Of a stretch of 64,000 bases of DNA, positions 25,715 through 38,708 are shown piece by piece. The DNA is from Marsupella aquatica (Eukaryota > Marchantiophyta). Numbering within the stretch: position 1 is the first letter of the stretch; each line of letters opens with the position of its first letter. A model generated the notes under the pieces. That model was not told where the DNA came from and searched no databases. It was given only the letters and a program-made list of their open reading frames with translations. Location of the stretch: positions 21,824,001 to 21,888,000 of the forward strand of contig OZ316894.1 of assembly GCA_973895155.1 (NCBI GenBank). The letters are read 5' to 3'. Position numbers and translations under genes: made by a program.

Positions 25715-27521
25715 ATGGCAGCAAAGGTTTTCCAAACCCCGACCAAGAGCGTCCTCAAGGCTGGGAAATGGTCGGATAGATGTCCACTTGGAGAGCAGTC
25801 TACACCAGATAAGCTGAGCCGCAAGACTCCAGGGCGGAAGACTCCAGGGCACAGCGACCGGTTCATCCCGAGCCGAAAGACGATGGATTTCGACGTCGCG
25901 AGTTTCCTTGTCAAGGAGAATTCAGTGGTCAATTCTCCAAAGAATGTAGGTTTCTGAATGTTAGCTTCCTGCTCTGCATGGCTATTCTTGCTTTCTCGCG
26001 TTGTGCATAGACTGATCGATGGTGTTACTACATGAGCAGGAAGAGTACAAGAAGCAACTAGCGGGAAATCTTCTTAGAGAGAATAATGATGGGAATACGA
26101 GAATCCTTGCCTTCAAGAGCAAGCCTCCCCCACCACCGGAGGGATTCGAGAATTCCCGAAAGTTGCTTTACACTCAGAACTTCGCGTCTAGCCCCACCAA
26201 GGGGAAGAAATTGTTTCGCCACATTCCACAGGTGAGGATCCGTCCTTCCTAGAAACAGTAGAGGAGCCGTGTTTCTTCAAGCTCCATGGAAATGACAACA
26301 AATCTAAACGAGTCTGTGAACAATCTCCAGGCACCAGAGAGGACATTGGACGCTCCCGAGCTCCTCGACGATTATTATCTCAATCTTTTGGACTGGAGCT
26401 CGACGAACGTTGTGGCCGTGGCTCTTGGCAGTACTGTGTACCTCTGGGATGCGACCACCAGCTCTATCGAGGAGCTCATGCAGGTGAATGACGAGGGGCC
26501 CATCACCAGCGTGTCTTGGGCTCCTGATGGTCGCCACATCGCCGTCGGGCTCAATAATGCCGATGTCCAGCTGTGGGATTCTCATTCCCTTCGCCAGGTT
26601 AGGTCCTTGAAAGGACACTGCGCACGGGTTGGAAGCTTGGCCTGGAATGGTGGACCAGTGCTTAGCACTGGCGGTCGTGACAATGTCATCTTCAATCACG
26701 ATGGTAAGCTTCATCCTTTCGTGCGAATGCATCGAGTTGTTAACTACTGTAACTAATTAGAACCTAGTCCTGGTCACCGAAGCAACTTGGGCATCCAATC
26801 CCCCCACCACTCATCTTCCAAAGTTTTTGGTCACGCTAAGGAGAATTTCGTTCACATTGTTGATTATCGGAACCATTCGTTGCATGCAGTGAGGATCAGA
26901 GAACACATTATCGGACGGATGACGGCCCACGAACAAGAAGTGTGCGGACTGAAGTGGTCTCCGTCAGGACAGCAATTGGCGAGCGGGGGCAACGATAACA
27001 TTCTTCACATTTGGGACGCTGCCACAGCCTCCTCTCAGGGTCCCAGTGGTTACCTCCACCGACTGGACGACCACCAGGCAGCTGTCAAAGCTTTGGCGTG
27101 GTGCCCTTTCCAAGCCAATTTGCTCGCGTCTGGGGGTGGTACAGCTGACAGGTGCATAAAGTTCTGGAACACTCACACAGGTGCCTGCGTCAACAGTATT
27201 GATACTCAGTCGCAAGTCTGCGCACTTCAGTGGAGCCGCCACGAGAAGGAAATTCTGAGCTCTCATGGATTCAGCCAGAACCAGTTGTGCCTCTGGAAGT
27301 ACCCATCCATGGTGAAAATGGCAGAACTCACAGGTCACACCTCGAGAGTCCTGCATCTTGCCCAAAGCCCAGACGGATTCACTGTGGCTTCGGCAGCTGG
27401 GGACGAAACCCTCAGGTTCTGGCAGGTGTTTGGTGCACCTGAGATGATTAACAAAGCAGTTCCCAACAAGAACAGAAACAGGGAGCCGGTCAGTGGTTTG
27501 AATCTGAACACGATTCGATGA
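25715..27521 (+). CDS. CDC20: CDC20, WD40 activator of the anaphase-promoting complex
   Basis: CDC20 recruits substrates to the APC/C ubiquitin ligase in mitosis and is the target of the spindle checkpoint. Exons: 25715-25945, 26040-26231, 26331-26703 and 26890-27521; 475 residues, typical for plant CDC20. The C-box is DRFIPSR (residues 48-54), a KEN motif lies at 67-69, and KLLY at 118-121 is the Mad2-binding position. The seven-bladed propeller begins after [19 protein letters not shown], with blades marked by [44 protein letters not shown] and LRFWQVFG. The protein ends in Ile-Arg, the IR tail that docks on TPR subunits of the APC/C. Start: the first ATG in frame (25715); the frame reads back only to a TTG. 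All four exon junctions are canonical. Cdh1/CCS52 is excluded by the CDC20-type PERTLDAP linker and tail. Confidence 0.96.
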
Positions 27522-30500
27522 GCGACACGAACGGTGACTGTTCAAATTCTCTAGCCTAACGGCTCCTGGACCCGGCTTAGAAGTCGACGTGCACGTCAAC
27601 AAGGCAGGACGTAAGCACTACTCTTTCAGCCGCCTGAATGCTGAATTCCTCGCATTGGGAGAGTCAACCATGTCTTCTTTCACCAATCGCCCGAGATTAT
27701 TTGATTGAAAGGAAAACTCCCCGTTTCGTGTGACCTGCAGGGATTCAACTTGTCTGTGTCGATCAGCTTAACAGTGGCTCTATATGTATTTCTGCAATCT
27801 AAGCCACACCTTCGACGATAGTTGCAGGAAGAGATACTCAGAGTGTGAGTGAATCTGATTTTGTGGAATTTATTAGCGTGATAGCGAAGCAGTTAATAAT
27901 GCAAATGATGCCTTTGTGAGTTAAATCAAGAACATCTGGATGGATGATTATAGGTAGATTAGGAGGAAATGTTTCGTATCGGCAGAATTTTGTGAATAAA
28001 GACACTGAGTCGACAAATGTGGCAATTGTGCAGACCTTGTGACTGCTTGAACCCGTGAAGATAACCTTACTTTAACCTCTCAGGCTTGGCGTACAAGGGA
28101 CGCATCGGTCAGTCAATTGGAACAGGTTAGTGGGTGTAAACATTTTCGAGGGTGTCGACGTGGTGACTCTTTTGGTGTGCGCCACATTGAACGAATTGCA
28201 GCTTTTTTTAACGTTCACTGTGGCAAGATTTTTGCAGACCTTGTGATTTTGGACCCATGGAGATGGTTTCGTAGATCGACCTCACCTCCTTGGCTTGGCG
28301 TGCAAGGAACGCATTATTCGTTCAATTCAGCTCAATTCGAGGTAGTGACAAGTTTGGTGCGCGCTATATTGAACCTCTGCCAATCGCAATTTCTGTTACT
28401 CTTCACTGAACGCGTGTGTGTGATCTAACAGGAACTTTCTCGCGGAGATTTCTGATAATCGGATCAGGTATGAACCCGTCTGTGAATTTCAAACATTGTC
28501 CGCAACTCAGCTTGTGTAAATGTTTCCCGTCTGCCGATCACTGGCAGTCGGATGGTGAGATGTCTCATGGTAGGACTTTGCTCTTGGCCTTGAGTATCTG
28601 GCGAGGCAGTTGAATCATGTTCATTAATAGGTAGTTTTTGCCGCTCTTAGATCATATAGTTAGGTCCTTTTCATCCTGTTAGGACAGACACTCCGTGTCA
28701 CAATATCAGTAAAACAAATACCCGCAAGGGGGGGCTCACCTTTGAGACCCAATCATGTGTGTGCAACGTCGCAACTCTATGGACGAACAATGACAATCCA
28801 GCTCTATGGATGAATGATGCCGTATATCTACAATGCCGTTCGTCAATAGTATCTACACTCAATCATTTGCTATCTTTGAACCCATGCTCTACCTTCAACG
28901 AAGTGGAGCGGATACTTGGCATCCTCCTTTGCATGGAAAAAGCAAACATTTGTAGCCAGCAACTGTAGCTTTACCATTATCATTTCGTCTCTTCATCGTC
29001 GTCGGACCTGCACTTCCACGGCAATTCGCTGCACGAGTTGTAAATCAAAACGCAAATATAACAGCAGAATTGACTGACTGTCTATGTTCCACATGTCTAT
29101 GTGAGCTCCAAGAAACTTGATTGTAGATAGTATTTTACTGGGTCACCTCAGTAGTCAGGACTGTGACATTTCAAATTCAGGTCGTCGATGGTCAGGTCCA
29201 GTTATTGTCACCAAGGCAAACTAGCCCTCCTTCCGTGATTGTAGTCTCGTAAGCACAAAATTGCACTAGAAAGGGTATTGTATACTTGCAGACACTTCCG
29301 GTGTTAATTGCATCCCTCATTAAGAACAGACATTTTCTACTCGGCGGCGGCTGAGACCATTTTGCCTCTTTCCAACTCATTCTGAATGTTACAAAGAAAT
29401 AACAGGCGAACAAAAATTAAGCAAAAATTGTCAAAATGTTCTATACGGCAAATGAATTTGCCTTCTCTCTGAAAATATGATCATGACTTATAAAATTATG
29501 GAAAGCTTTAATGATATTACTCAACTGGCAACCTCAAATTTCTATCCCCGCCTGCTGCCAACCCCAACCTTTGATCATGCCCAGGTACATAACAGTTTAT
29601 TCCACTTGCGATATCCAGCAAATGACTGCCAAGTGCAACCTTTCCAATAGATTTTTGTCAGTTTCCAACGTGTATTGTGTTTGCTATAGTTAGGGCCAAA
29701 GTAACTCTTGTTCTTGTAACCTGGTGTTTCTTGAAACCTATTCGTTAGAAGGCACCTTTTGACTCACTGCTTACATGAGTTTCCCCTCAATGTAGTTCAG
29801 TTTTTCTTGAATGGTAAGGGATCAGCCAGCGCTAGCAATGCCTTAGTTGCCACGGCGACGCCAACCATCCCGACCAATTTCATTTCATCCCCTTCAATGG
29901 CGTACATCACTTCCTATCACGCAGTTTTGTTCAAGAAAAATTACAATGGGTCCAAAAGTAGAATATAATACAGGTTTAGGGTTTGTACACTTAATTCTTC
30001 TAGATGACCAATCAACAGATCCATGAATCCTCTCTATTTAGAGCATGCTCTGTAATAGACTTGGTCTTTCATTTACACTTAGCTCTTGGAATCTTCAAGG
30101 GGGCCTCAAAAGTGAATATATCTTTGTCCGTTTCCCCCGGCCCCCCCCCCCCCCAACCCAAAGAAAAAAACCCCAAAAAAAGTGAATATACCTTCATAAA
30201 ATATAAAATAATTAGTTGCCTGCAACAGGCACTTTGGATCACCGCAACGGGAGAAACTTCAGAAAAATCACCAATTCCTGACCACTTGCTAGCTACATTT
30301 CAAACCATTGATTTGTCCCAACAATATATTTATGCCTGGGGCAATGACCCAGCTCAAACCACTAGACAATCCAGTCCTTAAAATTGCGATCAGGTTCAGG
30401 CGCTGTTGGAGAAATGGAGATGAAATATCAGGAAAGGTCCCTAAGCCTTAAAGCCCTGTGTATTTTGTTTACTGTAATAATTGTCTAGCACTTTAAAATC

Positions 30501-31031
30501 TGACTTGCAAAAAGCCGAAAAATGTTTTTTAACATATTTGCTCTTGTGAGTATGCTGTCATATTCTTGTGAGTGACCGAGTAACCACTTTGAAACAATAC
30601 AATTCAACTCATTTAAAATATTCATTTAAAGATTAGCAAGTCTTGCAATGTATACAATTAACGAGCCCTCTCAATTGTACAGAGTCCCAATCGAAATACT
30701 TACAAAGATCAATGAGATTTTGGTGCCTGCATCTGCCTGCCCCTTGAACGCATACAACACACACTCATCCTCCCCAAGCTTTGCTAGTTAAATAGAGGAA
30801 ATTAAACTTGCGAGTATTCCAAGATTCAGATAGTGTTACAAGGTGACGCGAGACGGAATAACTGTCATTGTTGATCAAGGAAAATTTCAGCCAGCAAAAG
30901 TATTTACCCAAATGCACGTGAAAAATTAGCCACGAAATATATGATACAATTTTATAGACATACACGATACACACTCATAGTCAGGGACTGTATTGACAGT
31001 TTCACAATTTCCACGCGACTATTCCATCTAG
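27522..31031. other. Convergent spacer between CDC20 and the MSC-domain gene
   Basis: Must hold the 3' UTRs of both flanking genes. It contains a diverged 204-bp duplication (28030-28400) and a C/A-rich homopolymer stretch near 30139-30180. No exon, RNA gene or mobile element is recognised in 28450-31000. Confidence 0.5.
28030..28400. repeat. Diverged direct duplication, period about 204 bp
   Basis: Copies from 28030 and 28234 both begin GCAGACCTTGTGA and share GGCTTGGCGT(A/G)CAAGG(G/A)ACGCAT and a later TTTGGTG(T/C)GCGC segment leading to ATTGAAC. They are too diverged for exact borders. Confidence 0.55.
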
Positions 31032-34000
31032 CTACTGCTGGGGTGTACCCATGGGACTCTGCGTCTTTTGTAAAACCTTTTTCCTCACATTTGGTGTGCG
31101 CAATGCTCCTTCAACTGCAAAACGCACCAGAAACAATCACTTCAAGAATAATAAACTAACAGTGAAATCGCAAAAGTCTGCCAACTGCTTTTGAAACCGA
31201 GAATCGAAGTGGCCTAGCTTACCTTGCCATTCCCATACAATCTTCATTTCTCCTTTCACCTTCTTTTGATACTGATCTATTCGAGAATCTTCTCTCACAA
31301 AGTCCTCGATCTGTTGCAAGGACACATGAGGACATTTCAAAATTATTACAGACCTTAATGTCCAACATATAAGTCTACCAGACTATAGTTGTCATCTGTG
31401 CATACCTCAATCTCATCTGCCCCATATCATTATTTCCTCACGCATTTGAAGAATAAAGTACTAGGGAACTTCAAATGCGGTTAGGAGAGTAGAGATTCCA
31501 AAGCACAAAAACGCACATAAGCAATGTTCTAAGTTGGTTGGCGACAATCTCTCACCTGCCTCCAAAGCGCTGTCCATTTTCTCTCACTGGGCAAAAGTAC
31601 ATGGTCTCTAAGACGAGAAACCACCACCCAAGGCTCTCCTTTCCCTATTTCCCTCGATTCCAAAGCCGTTTCTTCTAACGCTTCACATACCTGAATTTCG
31701 TCCAATTCAGGTGGTGAAACACCACTGTCTACATCAGTCATGTGCTAGGTCATATGAAAACCCAAATTCATGGGTCCTAATTAGGTTAAGCTGCTACTCA
31801 AACCATGTTACGCTAAATGGATAGCAGTGAACTTCAAATGACACAAAAAGGAAACAAAGACAAAGTGATGAACCTGAAGGTAAACCTCCTCTGCTCGGGC
31901 CTTCAATTTCCTACGCCTGACGTATTTGATTATGAACGAAGTCCCAAGGAGAGCCTGTTTCAGTACAATCATGGGATCTCAGACAAAGCTTAAAGATGGA
32001 ATACTCATCCAAAATATTAATTGCGAAAACCCATGACGGGTAATCAATCCTATGCATATACTTACCACTGGAGATGTGAGGACCAAGACAAAAAGATTTG
32101 TCCAAATCCATTCCCTGATCTGACAGCTCAAAGGTTTATACGCTTGAACCAACTCTCTTGGGCAGCTGAAAATGCGTTTCCTGCAACAAGACTAATCACG
32201 TATCTCGTGAGACAGATGCCATAAATTCCTTAATTCTGGAGTCCAATACCTCACTATGGCGCTCTGACCTGGGAAAGGAGAACTGCAAGACTTGACAGGA
32301 GTGTGCATAAAGAAACCAACCCTTCAAGGTCATTTAGCTTGGCGATGCTACCTTCAGCAATTCTCGCCATTTTCTCCCAGACTAGCTGCCAAGACTTATC
32401 ATCCAATCCGAGCTGGTCCTGTATACCTTGTTCTAACAAATACGCCTTAGCTTCATCATGTGTCAGCTGTGCAAAAATGAATATTTTTAGTGACCACGGC
32501 TGCATTCCGTATAAAGTAACGCCTCCGACACGTTAGGTACCCATATCTGGTAGATATATTGAATCCCAAAAAACGAAGATTGTCCAGATAAATGCACATC
32601 ATTGGGCAGCCTATCAAGTAGCCAGGAACAAAGCTACTCACTAGTGAGAATATGCACCCACAACCTTGAAACTGCCTACTAGTGTCAGACAGAGAGACCC
32701 TCGCAACGAGAGTTCAACACACATACACCTTGGAAGACTTATTCAGCCGCAAATTCATGTAAAATCTCCCCGCGACCAACTATGCCGAGAAGTCTTGCCT
32801 GGCAAAAGTCAATACGAATCCAGTGCAGAAAAATTAAGGAGTCCGGAGTAGAGCCACACCCGAACTGGCCCAGATGCACCATCACAGACAGCACGAGCAG
32901 CTAGCCCGCAGATATGATTAGTTAGGTAGACCATCTGCACATTCCCGAAAAATCGAAGAGGATGAGAGCACATTACTTTTCGGTAGATGTTAACAATCTA
33001 ACCTCTTCCCTTCAAACGAAAATGACTTCTTGATCCTCATCATCTCCCAAATCACATCATTAAAACTGATTTTGAAGCTGCACAGAATAGAAAATGTCTT
33101 ACTAGTGTCTCAGCAGTTTGGTCGATCTCCTTGTCTTCCACACATGATTTGCCAACCCTCTTAAATCCAACAAAGCATTCCAGTATACCATCCCGACACG
33201 AACCATTTGCAGGGCATGGAATACAATCGTCTGCATGCAAGTATACAGACATGGCGATCAGTGGCCAAGAGCAAGAAAGTCTTCATCACTCAAAATGGCA
33301 TGGGCTATAGGTCGTAAATTACAAACACCAAGCATCAACCAGCCCTAAAATCCTGAAATGAGAAAAGAATTTGTAGGAACACGCTTCTGTGGCTTAAGTA
33401 AACTCCAACATTCTCAGTCCCAAATCTACTCCTATGAATGAACGACGTAAAGTGAACATATCTTGAGACCAAAATTCTTCACAGCTTCCAAGTAGATTAC
33501 AGAAAGAACGAAGAGTCCTCTGCATTTAAATGACAAAGATGAGTTTCTTTACCCTAAATCTTAATTTGTGCCAAAGATTCTTCAGAATTTTATCCCCATT
33601 TCAGAGAGTATCGAGATAACCCTGAGCCAAAGGTACAATGAACGGTGTCTTTACCCTTTACCTGAAACTGCATTTAATGCCCTAATTACACATTGGACTC
33701 GATGAAGAGGGAAAACAAAACCATGCATGATGAGCATCCCACTACAACCGATCAAAATCTCTTCTACCCCAAAGTTGATAGAAATTCACATCAAATTTAG
33801 AAGGTGGATTTCACTGAACGTCAGCCCGTTTCCCCAAGATAATGCACCTGGAATTCTCGCCTTCATCATGTCGTGGCTGTCACAAAAGGGCTTCAGCTGC
33901 TGTTGGATCCATTCAACTGTTTTGAATCCCCCGGTTGCTACCAGCCAGGCAACCACGGCCATGGCCAGCACCTGAAAGACCTGCCCCGGCAAGGACAGAG

Positions 34001-34205
34001 AGGCGTCCGACTTTCTCGACAGCTCTCTCTCTTTACTAGTGCTGCTGCTGGCCCCTGCTGTGCTCTTCGGCTCTTTCTTGACGCTGTGCAGCACTCTGTG
34101 GTGCTCGCCTGACAGAGGAGGCTGTGGGAAAGCAGAATTCGTCGTCTTCGGCAGGGTTTTGGGAGTCCGGGGCGGTGGAGATGAAAACACTGAACCCGAA
34201 CTCAT
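31032..34205 (-). CDS. Man1/Src1 C-terminal (MSC) domain membrane protein
   Basis: In animals and fungi the MSC domain belongs to LEM2/MAN1 and Heh/Src1, inner nuclear membrane proteins whose N-terminus binds chromatin. Minus-strand exons: 34205-33848, 33230-33103, 32934-32860, 32466-32321, 32180-32066, 31954-31874, 31690-31556, 31310-31223 and 31114-31032; phase closes at 402 residues. A Ser/Pro/Lys-rich N-terminus (1-74) is followed by a membrane helix (about 75-94). The cysteine-rich lumenal start is CIPCPANGSC, ECFVGFKRVGKSCVED. Then come HDEAKAYLLEQGI, a second Cys pair ending in PLSCQIR, a second helix (about 260-284, WTNLFVLVLTS), a basic RRRK stop and a winged-helix-like tail containing LRDHVLLP, WRQVCEAL-type order and VWEWQG. 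No LEM or HeH motif is visible before helix 1. The start is the first ATG in frame; an upstream extension exists only from a TTG. Arabidopsis encodes a similar MSC protein; its role is not established to my knowledge. Confidence 0.88.
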
Positions 34206-34699
34206 CCTGCTCCTCTTCGCTCTCAGCAATGTCGAAAGTTTTCACCGACCACCACCTCTGTCTTCTCAATCAGCCCTTGCGGACCAGTCCTCGATCAACT
34301 GAATTTGAGCGTTAGTTCACATACTGCAGTCATCCAAGCACAAGGCAAAAGGCCCTCTCTGGACTGTTTCTCTGGAAAACCTCATTCTCCTAGACTCCAT
34401 GTCCAATGCTCCTGCGAGAGTGCAATTGCGTCTCTCCATATCTGAAGCTACGTCAACATTTAACATTCTCGCTCCTCAATTCCCTTGATTTGCTCCTGCT
34501 GGTCTTGGGAACGCATTCCTTGCATTTATGTTGTGTGCGCGGGTGCTTTGCTAGTTGGAAGTAATGCTTCCTTCACATGTACTACATCACATTTTTTAAG
34601 GCTTCATCTATTTTGTGTGCGCGAGTGCTATGCTACTTTAAAGTATCTAGACTACCCATTCTTTTACTTAGAATATATATTGTCTGTGCAAACCCCCAT

Positions 34700-35850
34700 A
34701 TATCACACAGTGCCAAAAAGACAGGATTGCTAACCCTGGAGACATGATCCCCAAAGCAAAAAACCCAATAAAGGGAATGACCCCAGGATGACCAAAGAGG
34801 CCCAACAAGTCGAGGAGTATCACACAGTAACTAAAAAACTAAGGAACAAACTAAAAACCCTACTGGGCTGTAAACCGAAAAAGTCTAGTAGAGCTTGGGA
34901 GTAAACCGCATAGGAGAGTCACGGAGTGGAATATGTCTAGAGGCCGTAAAACCAACTCCCTCGGCCCTACAAAGAATAGTGAAAGCCTGGGCCCTCTGAA
35001 GTCCACCGACACCCTTTGTCGAAAGAAGGCTGTGAGGATAAAAATAGGGGGAAAAAGACTACGTTCAATACAAAACACAACACAAGCCCAAAGGAGGTGG
35101 TCAAAACGAGGGTGGAGAGCACCAAGCCCAAAGGAATTGATCAAAACCCCAGTCAAAACTAGGGTGGAGAGCACCAAAGACCTCAAGGGCAAATGGGTAG
35201 AAAGTTCCCATGGGTAACAACCACATAAAGGAGGAAACAAACACCACCATAAAGAGGCCAAAAAGGGCCCACCCATGGGAGAGCCAGAAGGGGAAGTCAC
35301 ATTAGACTCCCCCACCAGACCATACCTAACAAGACACAGTCCCCCATAGGAACACCTAGTACCAGCACCCTACCTAAAATCCCACCAGCCCGTAATAGTG
35401 GAGACCCCCCAGTACCTAACCAAAATGACCTCAGAGAGAAGCAGAGAGAACCCAACTATCTCCATGCACCAGCCATTTATGAAGCTGAACATCAATCCAC
35501 CCCTTGGCTTGAAGCAACCGCGTCTGCTTCCTGCCAAAAGGGGACCGCCTGCCCACCGCAAGCTGGTGGTGGGAAAGCACCCAACGTAAGTCAAAGCACC
35601 GTCGTCCCCCCAGTTGGAACACATGTTCATTGCAACCCAACCACAGCTGCCATAAAACCTGATAGATAACGCATAGTTTGACAGGATTTGCACCAACCTT
35701 ACCCATGGCTTTGTCCAGCATTCTCAGCCACCCGCCCGCCGTTTGAATCCTAATCGCTTGCAGAGCAAACCGGACTACCCATTCTTTTGAATGTAAATAT
35801 AGGTGACAAAAAAAAACCGTCCAAGAAATAAATTGGTTATTAGTCATTTA
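34700..35850 (-). mobile_element. LINE-type retrotransposon relic, 3' part
   Basis: On the minus strand, 35847-35431 stays open for 138 codons and reads VIYQVLWQLWLGCNEHVFQL, resembling the 'IWxxRNxxVFxG' segment after zf-RVT in plant LINE ORF2. Further frames (35315-34860) continue with stops. The 3' end (about 34740-34830 reverse) is T-rich, followed by a short tail near 34680. The reverse transcriptase and endonuclease are missing. Assignment rests on this one pattern, so it is tentative. Confidence 0.45.
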
Positions 35851-36789
35851 TGATTTGTCCACATTCCTTGCACCCTTGTAGCAGTCAACTTAAATACTTG
35901 TAGAGTCTGACAAAACTACTTGTAGTATCTGGCCGATCTATTTGGAGTGTCCGACGAGACTGCTTGTAATGTTGACTAAAATACTTGTATTGTCAATAAA
36001 AATAGTTGTGGCTCCCATAGAAGTACTCTCTACATCATTCAAATGCAAACAAAGTCTAATCTAAGTGCAACGCCAAGTCTATGTACTTGGAGATTGGTTC
36101 CTTCTATCATTGACTCTAAGGGATGTGCCCCTACATTGAACTCCTCGCTGATGGGAAAAGTGTCACGAAACAACCACGATCACAACCAGCAAGCTTGCAC
36201 ACACCGACACCAAGAGATATGTGTTTCACCTTCGTCAAGGCTTCATCCATGGGAACACACAAGACCTTTACTAAGCTTTGATCGCCATAGCCACACAAAG
36301 CCTCCTTGCACAAACTCTCCTCCTGGCACCTAGCTAGCTCCCTCAATAATAACCATGAGTCTCCAAGAACAGCTCTCCCTAGCCCCTCTATATGCTAGAT
36401 GCAAGAGTTGCGACTAATCGCCATTAACACCCTAATGGTGGTTTAGCCTGCGTATCAAGAAGCTAACCCAATACTAGAATGAACCCTAACACTGGCCATG
36501 ATATTCTAAACTGAAAATTTCATTCCTGAACCCCTTCATGAGACTGGTCCGACAACAGTTCAAGTGGAGATCCAAGGACAAAGGCCCAAAAATTTGGGTT
36601 CTTGAGGTCCATTCCAGTGAAATCTTAGTAAAACACCTGGCCACTAAATTCAACTTAGTGACTCGTGGAATGGCCATTATGAGAGAACCAAAGGCTCTCT
36701 AAAGAAAGGGCCTCCTGCATGCAAGACAGCCTTAAGTACATGGGGATAATGCCTGCCATCTTTGACTACATAATTATAATAAGGAAAAT

Positions 36790-37060
36790 CTCCTACTTAG
36801 GCCTACTGTCTAAAGTGAAGCCTCTAGACTAGGGGATAACTGAAAGTGTATGATGGGGGCAAAGATGAACAAGAAATAATAAGGGATTTTTTACAACATC
36901 TCTTTTGTCTTATCTCTATATACATTCAAGGACTGTGTAGTCAGGCTACTAAGTATATAGGCTAGTAAAGTATATAATCTCAATCAGAAGCTCTCTCCTA
37001 GGCCAACTGCCTAGAAGTGAAGCCTCCAGACAGTGACTGGGCCATAACTTGAAGTTGGGA
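36790..37060. repeat. Second locus of the TCTAGAGTGAAGCCTC dispersed repeat
   Basis: Two related stretches (36795-36960 and 36985-37060) carry GGCC(T/A)ACTG(T/C)CTA(A)A(G)AAGTGAAGCCTC-type cores followed by CAGACAGTGACT or TAGACTAGGGGATAAC. They match the family at 14.7-17.0 kb. This is likely an old non-autonomous mobile sequence; no ends are defined. Confidence 0.45.
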
Positions 37061-38348
37061 TGCAAGATAATCTATTTTTAAACATTTTATTTGTACACCA
37101 GTGTGGCAAATGTAAGCCTATGTGAAGGATAAGATGCAAGGGATATTTGTCATCTGTTTTTTCTGAATTATTTCTTGACCATTACATCTCCCTAGATTTA
37201 CAGATGACCTTAAGATTCTGGCAAATGGGGTCAGTCATTGGTGGGAAACTGGCTAATGGGATACAAATACAAATGACGATTTTTACCAAAAGTGGCAAAA
37301 TGGTTTTGGGGAGGTGGGATCTGGCAAATTTCTGCATCTAAGAAAAGAGGTAGTCTCTCATTACAAGATGTAAACAGTGGTATCTGGGCACTGTGCCCCA
37401 TGGTATGATTCATGACAGTTTTGTCAGTCCATGGGGGCATCATGCATAATATGCCAGTCCAACCGGGCATTACTTTCTTGCAACCTCTCTTTGCTCTGAT
37501 GCACAAAAAGTTTTAACTGACTGGATGGATAACATACTAAGCTCTTCCTATCTCCCAATTGGCTCTATAAAAATCACCTTAAGTTCCACTCATTGACTAA
37601 ATTTTGCTAGTGAATAAAGTGATAGCATATCTAACTGTAACCAAGCACCTGACTACGATTCAATTCACTACAATCACATAGTAACTCTAGACCTAACAGT
37701 AAATGTTTAACAAATAAAAGGGAACAATAGCCCCATGTCTTGCCATGTAGGACAATAGACACCACACCTAAATCTCCCTTAATTATTGTAAAGCCAATTC
37801 CGGCCCTTCCCACTCATTATAAGGTCCAGATTTAATCTCAGATGCATTGACCCCCAAGTCTTGTAAAGTAGGTCCCAAGTTCTCTTAATAGCCAACTACA
37901 ACGTTTCCAGTCATCGTATGGTCCAAATTGAACTCATAACCAATGGTTCTGACTTCTTGTATAGTCTGCCCGGAGTTCCTATAGCCTTAGTACATCGTGA
38001 ACTTGTACTTTTAGTGCGCGGGCAGGACCGGTCGCCCCAGTCAGTGCAAAACCAGGAGGCTCGTACCCCCTTCACGGACATAATAGTCCCCACAGCTAGC
38101 CAATTGCATCCATTTCGGCTCATTATAAGCCTATTGCAGCCATTTCCCTCTCATTATATGGTCCACATCCATGAAGCAATCTCCTGGGGGTTCCTCCAAA
38201 ACCAATTGCATCCATTTTCTCGCATTGTAAGCCTATTGCAGCCATTTACTCTCATTATTGCATCCATTTTCGGGCATTGAGCCATTTCCTCACATTATAC
38301 GGTCCAGATCTAACCAATGAAGGAATCTCCTAGAGATCTTGTAAAGCA

Positions 38349-38708
38349 AACTGCAACCATTTCCACTCATTATACGGTTGAGATTTGATCTCTAAAGCAA
38401 ACTGCAGTCATTTCCACTCATTATATGGTCGAGATTGACCTCAAAAGCAAACTGCAGTCATTTCTACTCATTATATGGTCAAGATTTCATCTCAAAAGCG
38501 AACTGCAGTCATTCCCACTCATTAGAAGGTCGAGATTTGACCTCAAAAACACAAAACTGCAGTCATTTACACTCATTATACGGTCGAGATTGACCTCAAA
38601 AGCAAAAACTGCAGTCATTTACACTCATTATGCGGTCGAGATTGACCTCAAAAGCAAACTGCAGTCATTTCCACTCATTATACGGTCGAGATTTAATCTC
38701 AAAAGCAA
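38349..38708. repeat. Minisatellite, 50-54-bp unit, seven copies
   Basis: Units begin at 38349, 38400, 38450, 38501, 38553, 38607 and 38657 with AACTGCA(G/A)(T/C)CATT and carry CACTCATTATA(C/T)GGTCGAGAT and a T(G/A)A(C/T)CTCAAAA end. More degenerate copies extend left to about 37880. All units lack a frame-preserving period, so this is a DNA repeat, not a repeat protein. It lies about 1 kb upstream of the DnaJ-type gene. Confidence 0.9.
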
